Shown one piece after another: positions 26,979-34,254 of a stretch of 64,000 nucleotides of DNA. The notes under the pieces were generated by a model that searched no databases, was not told where the DNA came from, and was given only the letters and a program-made list of their open reading frames with translations. The DNA comes from Testudinibacter aquarius (GTDB lineage Bacteria; Pseudomonadota; Gammaproteobacteria; Enterobacterales; Pasteurellaceae): NCBI RefSeq assembly GCF_004342725.1, contig NZ_SMCP01000004.1:1-64000 (forward strand). The letters are read 5' to 3'. Within the stretch, counting starts at the first letter, position 1, and every line of letters starts with the position of its first letter. A program made the translations under genes and the position numbers.

Positions 26979-27773
26979 CTAGCCCAACAACAGACTGTCA
27001 TCACTCAACTCTTCACCACGGGTTTTCTCGAACATTTTCAGCAGATCCGGCACATCCATTTTATCGCGCACGGCACCTTTCACGTCCAGCACTACTTGAC
27101 CTTGGTGCAACATCACAGTACGTTCGCCATGATCCAACGCTTGGCGCATCGAGTGAGTAACCATCATCACCGTCAGATTATTCTCTTTAACAATTCGATC
27201 CGTCAACTCCATGACAAACGCTGCCGTTTTTGGATCCAACGCCGCAGTGTGTTCGTCCAGCAGCAAAATATTCGACGGCTGCAATGACGCCATCAACAGG
27301 CTGACTGCCTGCCGCTGTCCGCCGGAAAGCAACCCCATACGGTCGGTTAAACGGTCTTCCAATCCCAATTTCAGCATAGCAAGCTTTTCCCGAAACAGCT
27401 CACGCGCCGTTTTATTACTGAAAAATGCCAAACCGCGTTTGCGCCCACGGTTATACGCCAATGCCATGTTCTCTTCGATGGTCAACCCCTCGCAAGTGCC
27501 GAGCATCGGATCTTGAAAAACCCGTGCCACCGACGCGGCACGCTGCCATGTGCCTTTTCGAGTGACATCTTTGCCGTTGAGATAGACTTTGCCGGAATCC
27601 ACTAAATAATCACCACAAATTGCATTCAGCAACGTAGATTTTCCCGCACCGTTACTACCGATTACCGTGACAAATTCGCCTTCGGAAATATCCAACGACA
27701 GTCCGCGCAGCACTGGGTTTTCAATCGGCGTTCCACGATTGAAGGTTATTCTTAAATCATCTAATTTCATCAT
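26979..27773 (-). CDS. ABC transporter ATP-binding protein (TrpZ-like, COG1101 type)
   Basis: The 264-aa ATPase has Walker A GSNGAGKST, Q-loop in VFQDPMLGT, signature LLSGGQRQAVSLLMA, Walker B ILLLDEHTAALD and the switch histidine in MMVTHSMRQAL. The LLDEHTAALDP form is typical of the subfamily paired with TrpX/TrpY-like partners. It begins 5 bp after the permease stop with no strong ribosome binding site, so translation is probably coupled. It energises import with the two upstream genes. The substrate is not shown by sequence; in streptococci the homologous system imports tryptophan, elsewhere other small molecules. Confidence 0.88.
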   Translation of the reverse strand: MMKLDDLRITFNRGTPIENPVLRGLSLDISEGEFVTVIGSNGAGKSTLLNAICGDYLVDSGKVYLNGKDVTRKGTWQRAASVARVFQDPMLGTCEGLTIEENMALAYNRGRKRGLAFFSNKTARELFREKLAMLKLGLEDRLTDRMGLLSGGQRQAVSLLMASLQPSNILLLDEHTAALDPKTAAFVMELTDRIVKENNLTVMMVTHSMRQALDHGERTVMLHQGQVVLDVKGAVRDKMDVPDLLKMFEKTRGEELSDDSLLLG

Positions 27774-27778
27774 ATGCG

Positions 27779-28690
27779 TTACGACTTCTTGCTTGAAAAT
27801 TGCTGTTTCATTTTACTTTTAAGCTGCGGCGCAATTAAAACCAGCACCACCAAAATTGCGGTGACTAGGTTCAAATCTTGTGCCCCAAAGCCGATTTCTC
27901 GCAAAGTATCACTGCTCAGTGCCACCGCAATAAAGAAGCGGTACAGAATCGAGCCGACAATCACCGCCAGCGTGATCACTAAAATGCGCTTCGAGGGAAT
28001 CAAGGTTTCGCCGATAATCACCGCAGCCAGCCCGATCACAATGGTGCCGACCCCAATCGACATATCTGCGCCGCCCTGTGTTTGTACATATAGCGATCCA
28101 CCCAGCGCAATCAAGGCATTAGACAATGCCATGCCCAAGAAAATCATCTTTCCGGTTGCAATGCCCTGTGCTTTTGCCATTCGCAAATTAGCCCCGGTGG
28201 CACGTACCGCCAAACCCACTTCGGTGTTGAAAAACCAGTCAAGCAACACTTTAGCCACAATCACAAATCCCAACACAAACAGCGGCTGGATATACAACTG
28301 ATTGCTGGCATCCGCATTAATAAAAGGTTCATAAATGGTGGGTTCGCCCAACAAGGAGAGATTTGGCGAGCCCATCACGCGCAAATTAACTGAATACAGC
28401 GCAATCATCACTAAGATACTGGCAAGCAGCTGTAAAATTTTTAATGATACATGTAACCATGCGGTCACCAAGCCCGCTAATCCCCCCGCAATTGCGGCGG
28501 CAAAAGTTGCGATCCATGGGTCAATGCCGTTGACAATGCAAACCGCACACACTGCTCCGCCTAACGGAAAACTACCATCTGCGGTTAAATCCGGAAAGTC
28601 TAAAATACGAAATGAAATCAAGACGCCCAACGCCACCAAAGCGTAAATCAACCCAATTTCGAGCGCCCCTAAAAAAAGTACCAAAGTCAT
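27779..28690 (-). CDS. ABC transporter permease (TrpY-like, COG4120 type)
   Basis: A 303-aa inner-membrane protein with about 8-9 hydrophobic segments, related to the branched-chain/LivH permease superfamily. Landmarks are ISFRILDFPDLTADGSFPLGGAVCA near residue 25 and GLAVRATGANLRMAKAQGI (about residues 165-185), the cytoplasmic coupling loop. The C-terminus is basic (KSKMKQQFSSKKS). Middle gene of a three-gene importer; a stable intergenic hairpin separates it from the binding-protein gene. Confidence 0.88.
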   Translation of the reverse strand: MTLVLFLGALEIGLIYALVALGVLISFRILDFPDLTADGSFPLGGAVCAVCIVNGIDPWIATFAAAIAGGLAGLVTAWLHVSLKILQLLASILVMIALYSVNLRVMGSPNLSLLGEPTIYEPFINADASNQLYIQPLFVLGFVIVAKVLLDWFFNTEVGLAVRATGANLRMAKAQGIATGKMIFLGMALSNALIALGGSLYVQTQGGADMSIGVGTIVIGLAAVIIGETLIPSKRILVITLAVIVGSILYRFFIAVALSSDTLREIGFGAQDLNLVTAILVVLVLIAPQLKSKMKQQFSSKKS

Positions 28691-28728
28691 AATAATCGTT
28701 CTTTAAATAATCAATAAAAGAGTAAACA

Positions 28729-28760
28729 ACTGTAGCGCTATACTATCACAGCGCTACAGT
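28729..28760 (-). other. Intercistronic hairpin between binding-protein and permease genes
   Basis: An 11-bp perfect stem ACTGTAGCGCT / AGCGCTACAGT with a 10-nt loop. No T run follows on the minus strand, so it is more likely an mRNA-stabilising or attenuating element that gives more binding protein than permease, as known for other ABC operons. Confidence 0.65.
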
Positions 28761-28813
28761 ATTCGGCTTGTTCTGATGAAATTAAAACTCACAACCGTCT
28801 AAAAAAGCACCGA

Positions 28814-29782
28814 TTATTGGCTAATCACTTCTTTCGCTGATTCCACCAGTGTTTGCGGCACTGTAATCCCAAACGCTTTTGCGGATTTCAGATTTAGATA
28901 GAGATCTAGCTTATCCATGGTTTTGACCGGAATATCGCCAGCTTTCTTACCATTTAAAATATCCACGATCATTTTGCCGGTTTCTTCACCCAAAATGTAA
29001 TAGTTATTTGACAGTGCCGCAATCGCACCACGTGCGACAGTGCTGGTGTCGGAGGCGACCAACGGAATGCCGGAATCCAATGCCGCTTTGTACAGAGCCT
29101 CATAGGCTGAGACCACATTATTATCAGTCGAGGTATAAATCACATCGACTTTGCCTTTCAGGCTGCGCGCGGCAATACCGATGTCGGTAGTGCGAGGTGC
29201 CGGCGCTCCAACCACCTCAAAGCCATTCACTTTACCAGCTTCTTGTAATTGCTTTAATACAACTACCGAATTCACTTCACCGGTGCTATAGACATAACCC
29301 ACTTTTTTCAAATTTGGGATCAACTGTTTGATCAAATCAATTTGCGGTTGAATCGGCAGTGTGTCCGAAGCACCGGTGACATTGGTGCCGGAAGCCCCCC
29401 AATCTTTCACCAATTTAGCCGCCACCGGGTCAGAAATCGCAGAGAAAACCACCGGAATATTACGCGTTGCCGCCACTACTGATTGCGCACTCGGTGTGCC
29501 GATTGCCAAAATCACATCCGGCTTATCGCCGACAAATTTACGTGCAATTTGTGCCGCAGTCGCCGTATTACCTTGTGCGCTTTGAAAATCGACTTTTAAA
29601 TTTTTTCCCTCTTCATAACCGGCTTTTTTCAATTCTGCCAATGCCCCATCACGCACTGCATCCAACGCCGGATGCTCAACAATTGCGGTAATCGCAACCT
29701 GTTTCAGCTCCGCTGCAGCAGCGCCAGTACTGATCAAAACCGCACTTAGTGCTGCCCATAGGGTTGTGGTTATTTTTTTCAT
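28814..29782 (-). CDS. ABC transporter substrate-binding protein (TrpX-like)
   Basis: The 322-aa precursor has a Sec signal (KKITTTLWAALSAVLIS, cleavage near AAAAE) and no lipobox, so it is a soluble periplasmic protein. The mature sequence AITAIVEHPALDAVRDGALAEL and DVILAIGTPSAQSVVAATRNIPVVFSAISDPVAA are typical of the COG2984 binding-protein family. So are YNPGEVNS-like YVYSTGEVNS and VYTSTDNNVVSAYEAL. First gene of the importer operon. Ligand unknown; an aromatic amino acid is one possibility from the streptococcal TrpXYZ relatives. Confidence 0.88.
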   Translation of the reverse strand: MKKITTTLWAALSAVLISTGAAAAELKQVAITAIVEHPALDAVRDGALAELKKAGYEEGKNLKVDFQSAQGNTATAAQIARKFVGDKPDVILAIGTPSAQSVVAATRNIPVVFSAISDPVAAKLVKDWGASGTNVTGASDTLPIQPQIDLIKQLIPNLKKVGYVYSTGEVNSVVVLKQLQEAGKVNGFEVVGAPAPRTTDIGIAARSLKGKVDVIYTSTDNNVVSAYEALYKAALDSGIPLVASDTSTVARGAIAALSNNYYILGEETGKMIVDILNGKKAGDIPVKTMDKLDLYLNLKSAKAFGITVPQTLVESAKEVISQ

Positions 29783-30050
29783 TGTTGTCGCTCCTTGTCG
29801 TATGCCGGAAAATAAGAAAGAATCTATAATAAATTGAACAGGTGTTACACCATTGGCGGATATTGAACAATATCCTCGCCGCTGATTAAAGATAATGAAT
29901 TATTGTAATAAAATCAATACAACTGTAATAAAAATAATCCAGCCAATAGATAAACTGCTTAAACCCACGCCAATTTCTTATAAATCAACTTTTTATCGTG
30001 CAAAATTTGTTCGTAAATTTAAGACTATTCATTTTCTTCAGATGTAAAAA

Positions 30051-30279
30051 AGCCGTCTAATGTTAGACGGCTTAGACTGCTGACAAAGGTCAAAATACAC
30101 GATTAATATTGTAAAAGTAGGGGCGGATTATATATCCGCCCGAACCGCACTTTGCATTTTTCCTTTATTGATTAAGTGCTTATACCGCACTTCGCAAACG
30201 GGCGGATATATAATCCGCCCCTACCTTGCCTCATCAAATATCTTTGTCAATAATCTGAGCCGTCTAATGTTAGACGGCT
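30051..30279. repeat. 185-bp repeat inserted in the csp terminator, copy 2
   Basis: Two identical 22-bp hairpins (AGCCGTCTAA-TG-TTAGACGGCT at 30051-30072 and 30258-30279) flank a 185-bp insert (30073-30257) closely similar to the insert at 1728-1913. The insert has terminal inverted repeats around TGACAAAG, an internal inverted repeat (GTAGGGGCGGATTATATATC and complement), and two ACCGCACTT uptake cores. The stretch 29783-30050 to its left is AT-rich with nothing else recognised. Confidence 0.8.
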
Positions 30280-30305
30280 TTTAAGAATTCGATAATTTAG
30301 CTAGA

Positions 30306-30515
30306 TTAAGCAACGACTGTCACGTTTTCAGCTTTTTTACCACGTTGATCATCAACAATATTGAAAAGCACTGCTTGGCCTTCTTTTAAAGTACGAAACC
30401 CTTCGCTTTGGATTGCGGAAAAATGCACGAATACATCTTCTCCACCTTCAACTTGTAAAAAACCAAAACCTTTAGTTTCATTGAACCACTTAACGGTTCC
30501 TTTTACTTGCGACAT
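30306..30515 (-). CDS. Cold-shock domain protein (CspA family)
   Basis: A 69-aa single OB-fold RNA chaperone. RNP1 (KGFGFL) and RNP2 (VFVHFSAI) are intact, with the [12 protein letters not shown] start typical of CspA/C/E. It is not CspD, which has a different N-terminus. ATG is preceded by AGGATGTAGTA. Its terminator has been split by a mobile repeat, leaving one hairpin on each side of the insert. Confidence 0.95.
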   Translation of the reverse strand: MSQVKGTVKWFNETKGFGFLQVEGGEDVFVHFSAIQSEGFRTLKEGQAVLFNIVDDQRGKKAENVTVVA

Positions 30516-30740
30516 TACTACATCCTACATTAATAATTAAAAAAATCTTACCTTACAACACTACAACCAAACCAAAGTTGATTTTCATGACATGGTAAAG
30601 CTTGCTCGATGAGCAGTCCGCATACTACCAACATAAATTCCAAATTACACGTTTTATTTTAGAAAGTGGCGGAAATACCGCACTTTTGATGTAATAATGT
30701 GAAAAACATCACATTATTAGCTACAAGCTTCCTGTCTACT

Positions 30741-32108
30741 TTAATGTGATAATCTTGCTAATAATTTCTGATGAATACCATCAAAGCTACCGTTGCTCAT
30801 CACCAAAATATGATCACCCGCTTGCGCTTCAGCCGCGATCAACTCAATCAATAAATCGATATTACCGCTCCATTTTGTCGGCACCGTTGATTTCTCAGCG
30901 ATTTCTGCAACCTCCCAAGGAATATTGTCCGGCTGCAATAAAAAAATATAATCCGATTTCACCAACGAAGCCACCAGCTCATTTTTATGCAGCCCCATTT
31001 TCATGGTGTTAGAACGTGGCTCCAACACGGCCAAAATACGTTTTGCGCCACCGATGCGATCACGCAGCGCCGTCACAGTGGCAGCGATTTCTGCCGGATG
31101 GTGGGCAAAATCATCATATACCGTAATATCTTTAGCACAGCCTTTCAGCTCTAAACGGCGGTTTGTATTGATAAATCCTGCCAATGAAGCACAGGCTTTC
31201 TCCACCGAAACGCCGGCACGATATGCCGCAGCAATCGCCATTAACGCATTGTGCATATTATGTTCGCCAAACACATCCCAACGCACTTCGGCAATTTTTT
31301 GTTGTCGGTGATACACCGCAAAATGGCTGCTGTCCTGCGCTATTTTCTGGGCAAACCATTCTCCTTCGCGTCCAAGATGCTGCTGTTCACTCCAGCACCC
31401 CATCTCCAACGTTTGCTTTACTGTGGTGTCATCTTTAACTGACAACACCAACCCCGATTGCGGGATAATACGAATCATATGGTGGAATTGACGCTGGATA
31501 GCCATCAGATCATCAAAAATATCGGCATGGTCGAAGCCAATATTGTTGATAATCAGCGTATTGGGATTGTAATGTACAAACTTAGAGCGTTTATCGAAAA
31601 ACGCCGTATCATATTCATCTGCTTCAATCACAAAATACGGACTTTCCCCCAACTGAGCCGAAGTTGCGAAATTTCCGGTTACGCCTCCAATCAAAAACCC
31701 CGGATTCATGCCGTTATCAGCTAAAATCCAAGCCAAAATGCTGCTGGTGGTGGTTTTACCGTGCGTACCAGAAACCGCCAATACCTTGCGGCTACGCAAC
31801 AAATTATCGTGCAGCCACTGCGGGCCCGAGGTGTAAGGAATAGCATTGTCCAACACATATTCCACACAAGGATTGCCCCGTTTCATCGCATTGCCGATGA
31901 TTACCATATCCGGCTGTGGAATCAATTGTGCCGGATCATAATCGGCAATAATCTCAATACCGCTCTTTTGCAAGAACGTGCTCATCGGCGGATAAACATT
32001 CACATCCGAGCCGGTCACTTTATACCCCATTTGCCGCGCGATAATCGCTACGCCTCCCATAAAGGTGCCACAAATGCCCAAAATATGAATATGTTGCTGT
32101 TTTATCAT
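30741..32108 (-). CDS. mpl: Murein peptide ligase
   Basis: Mpl recycles cell-wall peptide by joining L-Ala-gamma-D-Glu-meso-DAP to UDP-MurNAc. The 455-aa Mur-ligase has an N-terminal UDP-binding Rossmann segment (HILGICGTFMGGVAIIARQMGYKVTGSD), the ATP loop SGTHGKTTTSSILAW, NNIGFDHADIFDD, and the C-terminal VYDDFAHHPAEIAATVTALR and VLEPRSNTMKMG. The GICGTFMGG form distinguishes Mpl from MurC. Divergent from fbp, with a CRP-like site in the shared region. Confidence 0.95.
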   Translation of the reverse strand: MIKQQHIHILGICGTFMGGVAIIARQMGYKVTGSDVNVYPPMSTFLQKSGIEIIADYDPAQLIPQPDMVIIGNAMKRGNPCVEYVLDNAIPYTSGPQWLHDNLLRSRKVLAVSGTHGKTTTSSILAWILADNGMNPGFLIGGVTGNFATSAQLGESPYFVIEADEYDTAFFDKRSKFVHYNPNTLIINNIGFDHADIFDDLMAIQRQFHHMIRIIPQSGLVLSVKDDTTVKQTLEMGCWSEQQHLGREGEWFAQKIAQDSSHFAVYHRQQKIAEVRWDVFGEHNMHNALMAIAAAYRAGVSVEKACASLAGFINTNRRLELKGCAKDITVYDDFAHHPAEIAATVTALRDRIGGAKRILAVLEPRSNTMKMGLHKNELVASLVKSDYIFLLQPDNIPWEVAEIAEKSTVPTKWSGNIDLLIELIAAEAQAGDHILVMSNGSFDGIHQKLLARLSH

Positions 32109-32138
32109 GGTTTAATCGCTCTTTTCTCTCAATTAAAA

Positions 32139-32198
32139 TGTGGTTGAGATCACAGATCCCAAGCTAATTCTGACGCAGGATCGAATGACTGCTATAAT
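32139..32198 (+). promoter_or_regulatory. CRP-like site and promoter of fbp
   Basis: TGTGG-TTGAGA-TCACA (32139-32154) matches the CRP consensus TGTGAN6TCACA at nine of ten positions. CTGACG (32170-32175), a 17-bp spacer and TATAAT (32193-32198) form a sigma-70 promoter. The CRP centre lies about 59-62 bp before the expected start, compatible with class I activation. Confidence 0.65.
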
Positions 32199-32258
32199 AA
32201 AATGTGTCGATTATATAACAAAAAATCACAAGATTCTTTTTTAATTACGGGAGCAAAA

Positions 32259-33266
32259 ATGAAAACATTAGGTGAGTTTATTGTTGAGAAACAAGCAGAT
32301 TACCCCAGTGCTAAGGGCGAATTGAGTGGTATTCTTTCCTCAATCCGTTTAGTCGCCAAAGTTATCCACCGCGATATCAATAAAGCAGGCTTGAATAACG
32401 ATATAATCGGCAATTCCGGGATAGAAAACGTGCAAGGCGAAGCTCAAATGAAATTGGATGCCTTTGCTCATGAAAAAATGAAAGCCGCGTTGATTGCCCG
32501 TGACGAAGTTGCCGGTTTTGGTTCGGAAGAAGAAGAAAACTTTGTCGCATTCGACACCGAAAGAGGACGCAATGCCAAGTATATCATCTTAGCCGACCCA
32601 CTCGACGGCTCTTCTAATATTGATGTCAACGTTGCTGTCGGCACCATCTTTTCTATTTATCGACGAATTTCCCCTATCGGTACCGCAGTAACTTTGGCAG
32701 ATTTTTTACAACCCGGACACAAACAGGTTGCTGCCGGTTACATTGTTTACGGTTCGTCAACCATGCTGGTTTATACCACCGGCAATGGGGTAAATGGTTT
32801 TACATATGACACCTCATTAGGTGTTTTTCTTCTTTCCCATGAAAATATCAAGATTCCGCAAAACGGCAAATGCTATTCGATCAACGAAGGTAACTATCTT
32901 AAATTCCCGATGGGGGTAAAAAAATACCTGAAATATTGCCAAGAAGAAGATGAAAGCAGCCACCGTCCTTACACCTCTCGCTATATTGGCTCCCTGGTCT
33001 CAGATTTCCACCGCAACCTATTGAAAGGCGGGATTTATATTTATCCGACATCGACCCACTACCCACTGGGAAAACTGCGGTTATTATACGAAGGCAACCC
33101 AATGGCGTTTCTTGCCGAACAAGCCGGTGGGCTCGCCAGTGACGGCTATCAACGAATTTTAGACATCGAGCCGACTGAATTACATCAAAGAACACCATTA
33201 TTTGTCGGTTCAAAAAACATGGTTGAAAAAGCCACCTCATTTATGCTCGAATATCAAAATCAGTAA
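32259..33266 (+). CDS. fbp: Fructose-1,6-bisphosphatase class I
   Basis: Fbp hydrolyses fructose 1,6-bisphosphate in gluconeogenesis. The start is ATG 32259 ([15 protein letters not shown] follows; ACGGGAG at 5 nt), giving 335 aa against 332 in E. coli. The metal/phosphate motif [13 protein letters not shown] is intact. Substrate residues are in [22 protein letters not shown], where the class I enzymes have the equivalent tyrosine and lysine region. A CRP-like site upstream fits control by carbon supply. Confidence 0.96.
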   Translation: MKTLGEFIVEKQADYPSAKGELSGILSSIRLVAKVIHRDINKAGLNNDIIGNSGIENVQGEAQMKLDAFAHEKMKAALIARDEVAGFGSEEEENFVAFDTERGRNAKYIILADPLDGSSNIDVNVAVGTIFSIYRRISPIGTAVTLADFLQPGHKQVAAGYIVYGSSTMLVYTTGNGVNGFTYDTSLGVFLLSHENIKIPQNGKCYSINEGNYLKFPMGVKKYLKYCQEEDESSHRPYTSRYIGSLVSDFHRNLLKGGIYIYPTSTHYPLGKLRLLYEGNPMAFLAEQAGGLASDGYQRILDIEPTELHQRTPLFVGSKNMVEKATSFMLEYQNQ

Positions 33267-33287
33267 AAATACGGTTTTCATCAAGAA

Positions 33288-33329
33288 TTGACTTCATCAT
33301 ACAGATTGCTTTATGCTATCTGTATGATG
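33288..33329 (+). promoter_or_regulatory. Promoter overlapped by a perfect 12-bp dyad
   Basis: TTGACT (33288-33293) and TATGCT (33312-33317) are 18 bp apart. The dyad CATCATACAGAT (33295-33306) / ATCTGTATGATG (33318-33329) fills the spacer and the start-site region with an 11-nt centre. It looks like an operator for the next gene, though it could also fold as an fbp terminator without a T run. Confidence 0.55.
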
Positions 33330-33339
33330 TGAGGTGACT

Positions 33340-33852
33340 ATGAATTTATTTTTGAAATATGGCTCAATTTTTATTGCTGTCTGTTTACTGATTGTCGCCT
33401 CGACTTTTCTTAAAGGGAAAAAAGAACATTCACTGCCGGAATTCAAAAGCATTGCCTCCTACGCTCTGCCCGACTCCCCAATGCTGGACGAATTTAGATC
33501 CCGCATCAATTTAGAAGGCCCGGAATATTTTTTAACCAGCGATCAAAACATCACCAATCTAGTGCTGCGTTATAAAATCGGCATCAACTCTTCCAGACCG
33601 GTGCACTCTATCTCTTGGCTTTCTCTATACACTTACCAAGGACACATTATTTTTAACAAAGAGATTCAAGTGGTGTTTAATTCCGGTATGGATCAATACC
33701 AAAGCCGCAGCATCGATTCGGTCTTCCCAATCGACTCTATCTCACGTAACAATCGCATTTTTTTCCTCTCACCCAACCCAGAACTTGAAGCCATCGTGCT
33801 ACCACTCAGTATTCAATATCTTGACGGCGGACGGTTGGAAGTGCCGTATTGA
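33340..33852 (+). CDS. Membrane-anchored hypothetical protein
   Basis: I do not recognise the family. From ATG 33340 (GAGG at 5 nt) it encodes 170 aa with one N-terminal hydrophobic segment (about residues 7-22, GSIFIAVCLLIVAS) followed by KGKK, so the signal is probably an uncleaved anchor with the C-terminal part outside. The remainder is mostly beta-strand-like (LVLRYKIGINS, ISWLSLYTYQGHIIFNKEIQVVF, IVLPLSIQYLDGG). It follows fbp by 73 bp but has its own promoter with a striking dyad. Confidence 0.75.
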   Translation: MNLFLKYGSIFIAVCLLIVASTFLKGKKEHSLPEFKSIASYALPDSPMLDEFRSRINLEGPEYFLTSDQNITNLVLRYKIGINSSRPVHSISWLSLYTYQGHIIFNKEIQVVFNSGMDQYQSRSIDSVFPIDSISRNNRIFFLSPNPELEAIVLPLSIQYLDGGRLEVPY

Positions 33853-33926
33853 ACATTATTGAGTAGGGTTTTGCATCCCGCTATAACAATACCGCACTTT
33901 ATTTATGTTCTGATTGCATCCTCACG

Positions 33927-34149
33927 GCAAAAATCGGTCCTTCTCCCACAAGGGGCAAAGGAAAGTGCGGTTGCCTGCATGCAAGTGGTTAGGATTGTAC
34001 CCCTTATTTCCTTCTCCCTTGATGGGAGAAGGTGCCCGAAGGGCGGATGAGGGTGAATCAATGTTCGTTGCCCCCTCATCCTGATTTTCGCTTCTGAACG
34101 AAGCAAAAATCGGTCCTTCTCCCACAAGGGGCGAAGGAAAGCTCGGTTG
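33927..34149. repeat. Intergenic CCTTCTCCC-type repeat cluster
   Basis: Two 47-bp direct repeats (33927-33973 and 34103-34149) differ at two positions by eye; each contains GGTCCTTCTCCCACAAGGGG. Between them lies a hairpin CCTTCTCCC / GGGAGAAGG (34010-34032) and GGGCGGATGAGGG. Only the first copy keeps an intact uptake core (AAGTGCGGT). This kind of CCTTCTCC/GGATGAGGG element is widespread as intergenic repeats in proteobacteria. No gene is supported in 33853-34254. Confidence 0.75.
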
Positions 34150-34174
34150 ATTTTCCAAGAATTTCGTGCATAAA

Positions 34175-34206
34175 AAACACCCCGTCAGCAAGCTGACGAG
34201 GTGTTT
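34175..34206. terminator. Long bidirectional terminator
   Basis: A 15-bp stem with one mismatch (AAACACC-CCGTCAGC / GCTGACG-A-GGTGTTT) and an AA turn, flanked by A and T runs. A further imperfect uptake-signal stem (34218-34228 with 34233-34243) lies closer to the 887-aa gene. Confidence 0.8.
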
Positions 34207-34254
34207 GTCTTTTGCTGAACCGCACTTTTTGCAAAGTACGGTTTAACTCAAAAC

